Assembly: GCA_937897365.1 (NCBI GenBank)
Contig: CALCOP010000155.1
Location: forward strand, 1 to 34,906
Direction: 5' to 3'
Source: an uncultured euryarchaeote
Lineage (GTDB): Archaea; Thermoplasmatota; Poseidoniia; Poseidoniales; Poseidoniaceae
DNA: 34,906 nucleotides
The position numbers and the translations under genes are program-made. Shown here in pieces: positions 23,411 through 31,821 of this stretch. Under the pieces are notes generated by a model. The model searched no databases, was not told where the DNA came from, and saw only the letters and a program-made list of their open reading frames with translations. Positions within the stretch are counted from its first letter, which is position 1. Each line of letters starts with the position of its first letter.

Positions 23411-26400
23411 TCAGTCTTCAGCGCCGGCCAAGACCGACACGAGGGATGATTGCTCAGCCTTTCGATCCAAGACATCCTGGCGGCGTCCACGACCAACGAG
23501 GTACACAACACCGAACAGAGCGAATGTCAACAGAATTACTGCAAATGGCAGAGCTGTCTTACCAACAACCTCGCCAGCGACATCTATTATGCCACCAGTT
23601 GATTTCAGTTCATTCTCAACAGGTTTGACGTTATCACTTTCTTGAGTCTCCACGATTTCATTGGATGGGTCGACGACCACATAAACGCCGTGACTTCCCG
23701 CAGATACTGGATAGAGAAGAACCAATTCGATTTCTTTGTAATCTTCAGAATCATCTGGAGCAAGGAGTGCACCAATGACTTGACGCATGACAATGCTTTC
23801 ATCATCGCAACCGTTCTTCTTGATTTCGTTAATCGTATCAGTATCGGAAGCATCCGAGTATTCACACAACACAATTTCAATGTCGGTCGCATGGGTATTT
23901 CCATCATTCCGCAGAACAACACGAACTGGAATCGTTGTATCAACGTCTCCCGTATCATCAGAAACGCTCACTTCAGCGAGAACCAAGTTCGGAGCACGCA
24001 ATCGAAGTGTAACGATGAATTCATTCGTATCAAGGCTTTCAGCAGCCCACGATGGTGAATCATCATGGTCTCCGCCTTCGGCCATATTACCCATCTTGGA
24101 AACCACCTTCAATCCAATACTGCGTGTATCAAGTACTGCAGACGGCGCAATCTTAACGATTGCAACAACCGGGTAAGTCGTGTAAGGATCCATCATTGGC
24201 ATGAAATATCGTTCATCGGATTCAAGGTAGACACAGCGATCACTCAAGTCGGCAAAGGCTGTTGCGGGGTCGATGGCTGCATCTTCATCACCATTGACCG
24301 TATCAAGAGAAGCAACTATTTCACACGGTTCTTCCGTAGTCAAATCTGTTCCAATTTGTTTGACTAAGCGCCATTCAACAGACCATCCATCAAGTGCGCC
24401 CATTCCAGGTAACTCGTTCCAAATCAACGCTTCACCATCACGGTTAGCGGTGTGGTTGTTGAGAGTTGGCCAGTCCGGGACGTTACCGTTGTTCGTAATG
24501 TTCAACTCGAAACGCACAATACGCCCTGGCGCTGAAGTCTTGATTGCATTATCAACAGTTGAATCCATGCTGATTTGCATATCGTAGAATTCCTGAACAT
24601 AGACGGGCATGCTTTGCGTAAAGCGCAAGCGTGTGAGCCGTCCACTTGCATCTGGGTAGGATTCTTCTGAGAAGGTCTGGAAGACAACCATATAGACGCC
24701 AGCTTCGACTTGGTCCGGGATATTCATGGTGATATCGAAGATTTGGTCCGTATCACGAGATAATTCCTTGAGTGTTTCACGTGGAATGTCGATATCCCAA
24801 AGAACGTCAACACCAGCAGGGTCCGTAACTCGAGCCAAACGATAATCGAAACGATCAGGTCCGTTACCAAGGTTGGTTACTGTGGTCGACACAATGATCT
24901 GCTGACCTGGATTTACCGGGAGTACTTCTTGCCCATCGAGTGTCATCATATCGACATCGTCGATATCTGCGTCTGCAACCAATGAGTAAACATGGTTAAC
25001 ATTCGTCGACAAAATCTTAGATGCTGAAATTCGCGGGTATCCATCAAGATATGCCTTCAAGATAACTGCTGGGCCAAGGCCTGCCGATGCACCGGTTGGC
25101 GCACATACTTCGACGCCTACTTCGTAAGTGATGTATTCAGCACCTGGCGGGATTGTCCACGCTCGAGGTTCGCTGACATCCACAGAGTTGCCTCCGGGAG
25201 CATTCGAGAAGTCAAGATTCACGACCCAATTGTCAACACGCCACGCATCCATGGAAATGGTGTCTGGCTTCGCTTCCGGCGCACCGGGGGTGACGAAGAC
25301 TAAACTTCCAGAATCAAAGTTCTTGGTTACATCAATCGGATAAGTGACACATTCTCCTGGGTCAACATACTCGCTGGTATCGAAGATTTCCATAACGATG
25401 TTACCTGTCGAACGAATTGATACGAATACGCCGAGTTCAAGAACATCGTATGTGCCCTTTTCAATTGACTTAATCGGCTCACCTTCAGACCAACCTTTGA
25501 GATAAATCACGAATGCACCGGGATCCTCAGATGTAGGAACCAGCACTTCCAAATTCTTCGTAACCGACTGTCCAGGGTCCAGTTCAACACTCGTTGGGAA
25601 ATTAACAGCCCAATTGAACGGCAACAACCATTCTTGCTGTCCTTCCAAGGTGTATGGATCCCAGAAAATGAAGCGATCATTAACGTTACCAGTATTGGTA
25701 ATTGTAATGGAGAATATCGCAGTTTGACCTTGCTCGACATCGGCCATACTGTGCGATGTATCGAGGTTAATTCCGTGTACGACATCCATCAAAGTACGGG
25801 TCACCAAGTCTGATTGAATAGCGGGGTCTTTGTAGGATTTCGCCGTCACTGAAATATCTGCAATTTGGTCTGCATCTGCTTGATAGACAGACGGAGCACG
25901 CACTCGCATGTAGAAGCGAATATCCTCTCCTCCTTCAAGGAAAATAGCGGTGTCTGGCATGATTGTCGTATGGTTATCTGCGAAGAACAAGGTTGCCGTC
26001 CAGTTTTGTGGTACGCCTGAAATGTTGAGGCCAAACGTATCTGCAACGAGGTCTTTAGGACCCGGTGTCGAGTTGTTCATCGACATGTTGTAGATGGTTT
26101 GCTGTCCTGGTTCAATGACGTGATAGAATGTTTCACCATCTTGGAAATCGACATCGACTTGGCCTGTTAGAACGTGCGAATAACAAATTGTGAAGCGATT
26201 GTTATTGGCTTCTTCACTGCACTTGTTGGTGTCAGACCAAGCTATGTGGGCACCACTTCCCAAATCATTTGAGAATGCTGGAGGCATCCCAATACTCGGC
26301 TGACTTCCAGAATTCGGACCGAGTTTATTGCTCGCCCAAGAAGTAACTGCTACAGTTTCCCAAGGGTCTAATGCAGTAAGTCCAGGTCCGGTGAGGTCAG

Positions 26401-28501
26401 TCGAGTTCAAACGGGTGTAGAGAATCTCTTCATCTGCAGTAGCGTTTCCTGAATCGACCCAAGCGATGTGGACATTGTTTTGATCATCGGTGAGGAGAGC
26501 TGGGAATACAGAGTTGCCACCGTATGGGCGGTTGCCTGGAAGTCCGGAATTACCTTCTACATTCGAGATTGGAGTGTCTTGAATTTTCTTAATTGCATAG
26601 GTAGAGAGGCCTTGGTCTGCTCCATCCCATGCACCTGCTCCTTGCAATCGTAGCTTGGTGTAGAAGACTTCGTAATTCACGCCCTTTTCGAATCCATAGT
26701 TTCGACCATCCATCCAAGCAATGTGGGTGTTGCCTTGCATATCGACACCAATTGATGGGTGGAATGAATAAGCGTCATCGATGGTTACTCGAGTGTCGTT
26801 AACGACAACAAGATGGCCGTCTGCTCCTGCGCCAGTATCTTCAGCGTAAGAGCCGCCGACAATGGAGTGACCAGTTGCACCAGGAACCCATGATTGATCG
26901 TTGTTCATCTTTCCGTAGGGGTCAAGAATTGACATGTAAATTTCACGGGAATTGTTGGTCGAGATGTAGACCATTGCTTCGACAAGAAGAGCCATTGCGT
27001 TTGCACCGCCGCTTCCGGATGGGAATTCGTATGCTTGGCCACCAGCGTCGGAGCTGCGTAGAGTATTACCCGGACAGTTTCGAGTTGAGGTGGATACAAC
27101 GCTGTTTGGACATTGAACCAAGTCCATGAAGTGAGACTGAATGTTTCCTGCTCCACCGTAACCCTGTCCATAGAGGCCGACTGGAATGACACCAGCGGTA
27201 ATACAGTTGTCGTGAGCCTCTTCTATCGAAGTGAGATCATCTGCTTGCTGAGACGGGTCGCCATCTTTCGGACCTTCATCTGAAACTGGAATAACAATCT
27301 TCGTTGCGTTCGGGTTCCAGCGGTGGTCGTCTTGGGTTGGAGGGTTTCCTGGAACGTTACCATTGGAATCTTTCCATGAGAGACAAGCCCAGTTACTTCC
27401 AGGACCCCAGTCTTCGCCGGAGTATCCAGAATAGGTATTACCGTTGTAAACAGTACCTGGTAACTTGCGGATACCACCAGAATCGTCACCTGGGAATTGC
27501 CCAAGGGGTGTTGTTCGTGGGCCGGTGTTTTGGTTCTTACCAGCACAGTTACCAGAACTTGCAGCACTTGGGAGTGTGTTACCCAAACCGTAGATGGTTT
27601 CGTAAACAGTCATGTTTGCTGTTTCAAGCATTGGCTTAATTCCTTGGAAGTATCCACCTGATGCAAAGTTTCCACCATAAACGACAGTGCATATGTCCGC
27701 CCATTCAGAATACATCGAACCAGAGGTATCGACGACGAAATTCAATTCGACCTTTCCGCCACGAGTATCATCCCAAGCGATTTGAACGTAATCGTTCGCA
27801 TCTACGACGACATCGGGATGACCCTTGTGACCAATGATTGGTGTGAGGAGGGTATCGTCGAAGTTCGTAATGACGGAACCTGTGGCGATGTCTGGGACAA
27901 GCATGGTGTAATAGATTTGAGGCTGATTAAAGAAACGACCGAGTTCGTCATAGGAATCTTCCCACACAATGTGAACTCCACCCTGGCTGTCGATATCGAT
28001 CGCAGGCCAATCACGGTTTTGAGCGCGACTTGAAACGACATAATCGTCAATTGCAGAAAGTGTTCCGTCATCGGACGCCGAACCATCCATTGCCGCTGCC
28101 CACGGATTAAGTACAGTGTAGACAATTTTGTGTTGAGCAGACTTATCTGCCCAAACGATGTGGATTTTGTCGTTTTCATCGACAACCATGTCGGGATGCC
28201 AAATCTTGTGAAGTCCTGGATTCGTGATTTGTGTAGTATCAATCAATGTCTCTCCACGAGGTGAAAGCATGGAGTAGTAGAGGTGGAGGTTATTTCGAGC
28301 CCAAACCACGTGAACATTTCCTTCACTATCAGAGCCAACTGCGGTCTGCGTGTCGGCAGCGGTTCCACCGTCAACAATCTGAATCGCTTCAGTGATAACA
28401 ACGGTGTTTGCTGTGGCAGTTAGAGTTGCTAAAAACAACGTCGAGAGGACGGAAAGCAACATAATCGATACAAGGCTGACTGACTTAATTTTTTGACCCA
28501 T
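23411..28501 (-). CDS. Giant surface protein: signal peptide, beta-propeller with nested VWA, Ig-like repeats, TM anchor
   Basis: 1696 residues. A signal peptide spans 1-32 (VSLVSIMLLSVLSTLFLATL). From about 45 to 250, and again from 514 to 780, propeller-type blades repeat the pattern D-x-x-G-N-x-H-x-x-W-x-D. Between them (252-513) lies a VWA domain with MIDAS D258-T-S-G-S262 and D408 (PVSDEGP). About 790-1400 holds several NEW3/NPCBM-like Ig repeats (ITNTGNVNDRF, VTNLGNGPDRF, ITNNGNVPDW). A CARDB-type domain (RVVLRNDGNTHATDIEIVL) precedes the TM helix (LPFAVILLTFALFGVVYLV) and a GRGRR stop-transfer. I infer a cell-surface adhesin or binding protein with metal-dependent ligand contact. It is the largest gene in the window and is transcribed alone. 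Confidence 0.88.
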   Translation of the reverse strand: MGQKIKSVSLVSIMLLSVLSTLFLATLTATANTVVITEAIQIVDGGTAADTQTAVGSDSEGNVHVVWARNNLHLYYSMLSPRGETLIDTTQITNPGLHKIWHPDMVVDENDKIHIVWADKSAQHKIVYTVLNPWAAAMDGSASDDGTLSAIDDYVVSSRAQNRDWPAIDIDSQGGVHIVWEDSYDELGRFFNQPQIYYTMLVPDIATGSVITNFDDTLLTPIIGHKGHPDVVVDANDYVQIAWDDTRGGKVELNFVVDTSGSMYSEWADICTVVYGGNFASGGYFQGIKPMLETANMTVYETIYGLGNTLPSAASSGNCAGKNQNTGPRTTPLGQFPGDDSGGIRKLPGTVYNGNTYSGYSGEDWGPGSNWACLSWKDSNGNVPGNPPTQDDHRWNPNATKIVIPVSDEGPKDGDPSQQADDLTSIEEAHDNCITAGVIPVGLYGQGYGGAGNIQSHFMDLVQCPNSVVSTSTRNCPGNTLRSSDAGGQAYEFPSGSGGANAMALLVEAMVYISTNNSREIYMSILDPYGKMNNDQSWVPGATGHSIVGGSYAEDTGAGADGHLVVVNDTRVTIDDAYSFHPSIGVDMQGNTHIAWMDGRNYGFEKGVNYEVFYTKLRLQGAGAWDGADQGLSTYAIKKIQDTPISNVEGNSGLPGNRPYGGNSVFPALLTDDQNNVHIAWVDSGNATADEEILYTRLNSTDLTGPGLTALDPWETVAVTSWASNKLGPNSGSQPSIGMPPAFSNDLGSGAHIAWSDTNKCSEEANNNRFTICYSHVLTGQVDVDFQDGETFYHVIEPGQQTIYNMSMNNSTPGPKDLVADTFGLNISGVPQNWTATLFFADNHTTIMPDTAIFLEGGEDIRFYMRVRAPSVYQADADQIADISVTAKSYKDPAIQSDLVTRTLMDVVHGINLDTSHSMADVEQGQTAIFSITITNTGNVNDRFIFWDPYTLEGQQEWLLPFNWAVNFPTSVELDPGQSVTKNLEVLVPTSEDPGAFVIYLKGWSEGEPIKSIEKGTYDVLELGVFVSIRSTGNIVMEIFDTSEYVDPGECVTYPIDVTKNFDSGSLVFVTPGAPEAKPDTISMDAWRVDNWVVNLDFSNAPGGNSVDVSEPRAWTIPPGAEYITYEVGVEVCAPTGASAGLGPAVILKAYLDGYPRISASKILSTNVNHVYSLVADADIDDVDMMTLDGQEVLPVNPGQQIIVSTTVTNLGNGPDRFDYRLARVTDPAGVDVLWDIDIPRETLKELSRDTDQIFDITMNIPDQVEAGVYMVVFQTFSEESYPDASGRLTRLRFTQSMPVYVQEFYDMQISMDSTVDNAIKTSAPGRIVRFELNITNNGNVPDWPTLNNHTANRDGEALIWNELPGMGALDGWSVEWRLVKQIGTDLTTEEPCEIVASLDTVNGDEDAAIDPATAFADLSDRCVYLESDERYFMPMMDPYTTYPVVAIVKIAPSAVLDTRSIGLKVVSKMGNMAEGGDHDDSPSWAAESLDTNEFIVTLRLRAPNLVLAEVSVSDDTGDVDTTIPVRVVLRNDGNTHATDIEIVLCEYSDASDTDTINEIKKNGCDDESIVMRQVIGALLAPDDSEDYKEIELVLLYPVSAGSHGVYVVVDPSNEIVETQESDNVKPVENELKSTGGIIDVAGEVVGKTALPFAVILLTFALFGVVYLVGRGRRQDVLDRKAEQSSLVSVLAGAED

Positions 28502-28545
28502 AAATACACATCCAAGGCGAGCGTAAAGAAAAGCACAATCTCATG

Positions 28546-28555
28546 CTACTTAACC
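28546..28555 (-). promoter_or_regulatory. Weak TATA-like element of the giant surface gene
   Basis: On the minus strand this reads GGTTAAGTAG, about 50 bases upstream of the ATG at 28501. It predicts a start near 28525 and a ~24-base leader. The match to consensus is poor. Confidence 0.25.
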
Positions 28556-28572
28556 GCGCCTCTTACATGTCA

Positions 28573-28596
28573 TTTTTGAAAGAGGATTTTTGAAAG
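28573..28596. repeat. Two direct copies of TTTTTGAAAG upstream of the giant surface gene
   Basis: Identical 10-base strings at 28573-28582 and 28587-28596, 14 bases apart, lie 18 bases beyond the weak TATA element, between the giant gene's start and the neighbour's stop at 28613. They could be tandem activator sites or the T-rich end signal of nothing obvious on the plus strand. Confidence 0.35.
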
Positions 28597-28612
28597 GTCG
28601 AAAATGAATCTG

Positions 28613-29260
28613 TTAGGCCCATTCAGAAGGGTCAAATCCTGATCCAAAAGACATCTTTTCATCGAATTCAATCTCGTGATGTGTGGACTGATCCGGTTCG
28701 CTGTTCGTGGAAGAAGGAGTGCTCTTGCCCTCTTGTTTCGCTTTCACCCAATCATCGACGGGTCCTGGCTTTCCGATGCCTGGCCCGTGTGTGAATTTAA
28801 TTTCATGAATGATGCCGAGTTTTGCTAACCACAGTTTTCGTAGGGTGTGCATAAATTCATTTTTCGTTAATCCATCAAACCAAACAGGAAGGCTGACGTT
28901 GAATGCTTGAAGGGGTCCAACTTTTTGTTCACCCTCGTGCCCCATGTGAATGCCCCAATCAACGCTTGTTCGAATGAGTTGAAGACGAACATCATGAATC
29001 CATTCCAGCCATGCTTCTTTGTCCTCTTTCATGTGAGTAGCCATTTCTTTCTGTTGACCCTCATCCACTCGAGTCATGCTCGAAACGGCGACAAGGTCGC
29101 GACCCTTTGGAATGACAACAGCAAACATGTGCCCTTGAGGTCCTTGGGGATATCGTATCAAGAGATGCATCTCTGCGCGAGGGTCTTTTTGTTCTTTAAC
29201 CACGAGTCTTTCCTGTTGAACCCATTGTCGGATTCTGTGCATCGCATCCCTCTCTGCCAT
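28613..29260 (-). CDS. Hypothetical archaeal protein, possibly DUF2299-like
   Basis: 215 residues, soluble. Residues about 1-150 have the alternating pattern of an alpha/beta chaperone-like fold: IRQWVQQERLVVKEQKDPRA, LLIRYPQGPQGHMFAVVIPK, VAVSSMTRVDEGQQKEM, then a long helix and PLQAFNVSLPVWFDG. This resembles archaeal DUF2299/type-III-chaperone-like proteins, a tentative assignment from memory. The C-terminal 50 residues are low complexity and end in FDPSEWA. ATG 29260 is used, with Met7 as an alternative. It lies 76 bp downstream of the small two-TM gene and is probably co-transcribed with it. Confidence 0.72.
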   Translation of the reverse strand: MAERDAMHRIRQWVQQERLVVKEQKDPRAEMHLLIRYPQGPQGHMFAVVIPKGRDLVAVSSMTRVDEGQQKEMATHMKEDKEAWLEWIHDVRLQLIRTSVDWGIHMGHEGEQKVGPLQAFNVSLPVWFDGLTKNEFMHTLRKLWLAKLGIIHEIKFTHGPGIGKPGPVDDWVKAKQEGKSTPSSTNSEPDQSTHHEIEFDEKMSFGSGFDPSEWA

Positions 29261-29336
29261 GCATATGGCAAAACCTCCTCCCGTTTCAAGCGTACTGTTG
29301 AGGCAAACTCTCGTTCTGAGGGTTTAATTGCCGACA

Positions 29337-29579
29337 TCACTCGTTTTGAGTCGTTATTGGTGTGGGCTGCGCAATCGTTGTTAATCGCGGATTGTTCGGC
29401 TGTGACACGTATACTAGAAAGCCCAAAATCCCGCAAACCACAGGTGCGAAAAGGAGGGGCATTATTTCGGCTATAAATTGTTCAAACGCTAAAAGTGAAA
29501 GTCCCATTAAGCCAAGGATATACCTGACAACATTAGTGGTTGAAAACACTTTTTTGGTTAACGACATAAATCGGTTCAT
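29337..29579 (-). CDS. Small two-TM membrane protein, leaderless
   Basis: 80 residues: a basic N-terminus (MNRFMSLTKKVF), two hydrophobic helices at about 18-37 and 40-58 (YILGLMGLSLLAFEQFIAEI; LLFAPVVCGILGFLVYVS) and a polar T/P/Q-rich tail. A good TATA box centred 26 bases upstream of the ATG supports a real leaderless gene rather than a chance frame. Plus-strand frames here lack such support. No family was recognised. Confidence 0.58.
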   Translation of the reverse strand: MNRFMSLTKKVFSTTNVVRYILGLMGLSLLAFEQFIAEIMPLLFAPVVCGILGFLVYVSQPNNPRLTTIAQPTPITTQNE

Positions 29580-29600
29580 GAGAGCAATAGTTGAACAGGG

Positions 29601-29610
29601 GTCATATAAC
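29601..29610 (-). promoter_or_regulatory. TATA box for leaderless transcription from 29579
   Basis: On the minus strand this reads GTTATATGAC, centred about 26 bases upstream of the A of ATG 29579. That is the archaeal TATA-to-start spacing, so transcription would begin at the start codon itself. Confidence 0.5.
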
Positions 29611-29615
29611 GCTGT

Positions 29616-29675
29616 GTTTTTCAGTCAAGAACCGCGAAATTGACGCGTATGGCCATCAGTTGAGCGTTTTTCAGT
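29616..29675. repeat. GTTTTTCAGT repeated at a 50-bp interval
   Basis: Identical 10-base strings lie at 29616-29625 and 29666-29675 in the 129-bp gap between the acyltransferase gene and the small membrane protein gene. The remaining bases of that gap show nothing else beyond the TATA box. The repeat could mark upstream regulatory sites for the leaderless promoter; chance is possible. Confidence 0.3.
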
Positions 29676-29708
29676 GACGAATGGGGGGTGAAATCTCAAT
29701 TTGCCAAA

Positions 29709-31331
29709 TCAAAGCTTATCCATCTCGTCATGCAAAATTTTGAGGGCTCCACGTAAATTCTGACGATTGGTCTTTTTGAAACGGAATCGTCGTAAAGTTC
29801 GAGTGAAATCACACCAGTCATCCCAGAAAAGAGCCGAGGTTCTGCCACTTAACCAGAAGCATGGCAACATTGCGAAGACAAACGTTGCCTTGGCTAAATT
29901 ATGATGCAATGAAGATGCCCCATACATTGAATACCAATCAAATCCAATCAATGATTCAACAGAGGAATGATACATGTTCTCAATCCCTAATAACCCAAAT
30001 GCCATGAAAGGCCAAAACATAAGAGAACCAAACATTGCTGCAAGGAAGTGATACGATGTCCGAGCATCAACACCCTCATCAGTAGAGTCGCCAAATAGCC
30101 TGCCTACAGCGATTTGTGGCGTGAAACAATAGAAAAACAGCGGCAGGAGTGCAAGTAGAAATGGAAGCCGAACTACCTTTGATGCTGCACGAATCGGGTT
30201 GATTCGACGTAAATCGGTACCCGAAGAATTCAAATCTCGTCCATCAAGTCTTTGCTCCTGCAGTAATCCTGATGCTGCTTTGGCTGGAGTCATCACAGGA
30301 TGTGTGATTGGCGGCAATTCTGCATTATTAACAACCTGTTCATCGGTCATTGGGGGTTGTAAGTGGTTTCTAAAAGCACGTGCAGATTCGACTTCCTCTC
30401 TCCAAGAAAGCGATGGTTGCTTTCTCCTCCGCGCCTCGACATGCCCCATAAGGAGAAGGGCATTGTATTCATCCCAATCTCGCGTATTCGGCGTCATCGG
30501 GACCAACTGAAGGCGCAAGGCATCCCTAAGAGCGAAAACGTGTTCAGCTTCTGGCTCAACCCAATTGCCTTGCGATACTGCTTGGACGAGTTCTTGAGAG
30601 ATATCTTCTTGTTGTATGTGCAGTGGTGCGCCATACTCAATCCAGACGTCCGTCCTAAAATGATCACGACGACGGAAATGAAGACCTATTGGAACAAGTG
30701 CTGGAATCGGTTTATTGTTTGCTTTAGCAATGGCTGCGGCTGCAAATACAGTGCGGAACGGCCCAGTACGGAAACGTAGCATTGAGGATTCATTATGGCT
30801 GGTTCCTTCGGGGAAAAGGACACAGCCAAACCCTGCTGAAATACCAGTTGCCAACATCATCAATGAGCGCCCATTCAATCGAGTTGCTTCTTCCTCAGAA
30901 CACCCCCCCCGAAGGAGCTCTGCTTTCCGAACGACGGGTTGAACCGCTAATTTGCGAGTCCACCAGCCAAGAAGAGGGCGTGTGACTAAATCGTGACGAC
31001 CTCCCATGACGAAATTCTTAGGGTGTTTGAGAACCATTTGCAAGGGGTCAATGAGGCCATTTGTATGCCAGGCACAACACAGATTCCCTCGGTCGATTGG
31101 AAGTGTATCAACACCGGTTACTTCACTGGTCCGAAACTGAACTGCAAGAATACGACGAGCAATCCAGAAAGCGACATTCGACCATAAATAAGAGCCAGGG
31201 ACTTGGCCATCAAACGATGGGATTGGAGTGGTCAGCAATCGATCCATCTTCATATTTTTAGCGGATTTGGAAAGGACTGGCAATTCTTCTCCGTGATGGT
31301 CTACGTTGGTTTGAGGTTCTTGGTCACTCAT
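29709..31331 (-). CDS. Glycerolipid acyltransferase (PlsC/LPLAT superfamily, yeast Gat-type)
   Basis: 540 residues from ATG 31331, which overlaps the HIT gene stop as ATGA; the longer frame would lie inside HIT. The LPLAT core is at about 70-290. Motif I is H89-x5-D95 (AWHTNGLIDPL) rather than the common H-x4-D, and motif III is FPEGTSH (173-179). The H-x5-D spacing and FPEG-S/T-H form match yeast Gat1/Gat2-type glycerol-3-phosphate acyltransferases. The C-terminal half holds two or three hydrophobic segments (LPFLLALLPLFFYCF; FLAAMFGSLMFWPFMAFGLL; FVFAMLPCFWL). It would transfer fatty acyl chains to a glycerol phosphate at the membrane, unusual for an archaeon. The exact acceptor is unknown. 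Confidence 0.85.
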   Translation of the reverse strand: MSDQEPQTNVDHHGEELPVLSKSAKNMKMDRLLTTPIPSFDGQVPGSYLWSNVAFWIARRILAVQFRTSEVTGVDTLPIDRGNLCCAWHTNGLIDPLQMVLKHPKNFVMGGRHDLVTRPLLGWWTRKLAVQPVVRKAELLRGGCSEEEATRLNGRSLMMLATGISAGFGCVLFPEGTSHNESSMLRFRTGPFRTVFAAAAIAKANNKPIPALVPIGLHFRRRDHFRTDVWIEYGAPLHIQQEDISQELVQAVSQGNWVEPEAEHVFALRDALRLQLVPMTPNTRDWDEYNALLLMGHVEARRRKQPSLSWREEVESARAFRNHLQPPMTDEQVVNNAELPPITHPVMTPAKAASGLLQEQRLDGRDLNSSGTDLRRINPIRAASKVVRLPFLLALLPLFFYCFTPQIAVGRLFGDSTDEGVDARTSYHFLAAMFGSLMFWPFMAFGLLGIENMYHSSVESLIGFDWYSMYGASSLHHNLAKATFVFAMLPCFWLSGRTSALFWDDWCDFTRTLRRFRFKKTNRQNLRGALKILHDEMDKL

Positions 31332-31765
31332 AGGCACACCTCTTGCAATTGAGTCGAAAGGTGCGCAAGTGATTCGTGATCTGGTTCGCTTGAAGGATTT
31401 GCCTGTGGCCACATGGCATGAAGTGTAGAGCCTCCATCTCCATGTGTTCGAGGAATCACGTGCACGTGTACATGAGGAACTTCTTGACCTGCAAGTGGCC
31501 CGTCATGAATACAAACCGTGAAATCATCGGTTTCAAACTGTTGAGAGAGGATATTTTGAACGGTTGCGACGCCTTCAAACAGCGAATTTCTCGCCTCAGT
31601 TGATAATTCGGAGAGGCGCTGAACACTTTGCTTAGGAATAACAAGTGTATGCCCTAATCGGCGTGGAAAAATATCAAGGAATGCGTACCACATTTCACCC
31701 TCAGCAACCTTGTGAGATGGAATGGAGTTTTCCAAGATACGGTCGAAGATGGTCTTCTCGGCCAT
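31328..31765 (-). CDS. HIT-family nucleotide hydrolase/transferase
   Basis: 145 residues. The HIT motif HVHVHVIP (98-105; catalytic His H100) is intact, preceded by the family core (IFDRILENSIPSHKVAEGEM, YAFLDIFPRRLGHTLVIPK, HDGPLAGQEVPH). HIT proteins hydrolyse nucleoside phosphoramidates or dinucleoside polyphosphates; the branch here looks Hint/Fhit-like, bacterial-archaeal type. It overlaps the acyltransferase start by four bases (ATGA), so the two are translationally coupled. No direct functional link between them is known to me. Confidence 0.93.
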   Translation of the reverse strand: MAEKTIFDRILENSIPSHKVAEGEMWYAFLDIFPRRLGHTLVIPKQSVQRLSELSTEARNSLFEGVATVQNILSQQFETDDFTVCIHDGPLAGQEVPHVHVHVIPRTHGDGGSTLHAMWPQANPSSEPDHESLAHLSTQLQEVCL

Positions 31766-31821
31766 AGCACTGCTACACGGTATCCCTTTTCAGTAGTTCA
31801 CCGGATTTTGATGAAGAGAGG

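Noticed and set aside
28907-29476. 189-codon plus-strand frame
   Set aside because: It is antisense to the DUF2299-like gene and the small membrane protein gene, has Cys/Ser/His-rich shadow composition and no promoter.
31567-31580. 14-base match to the region at the 22573 palindrome
   Set aside because: It lies inside the HIT coding sequence, and a few shared 14-mers are expected by chance in a window of this size.
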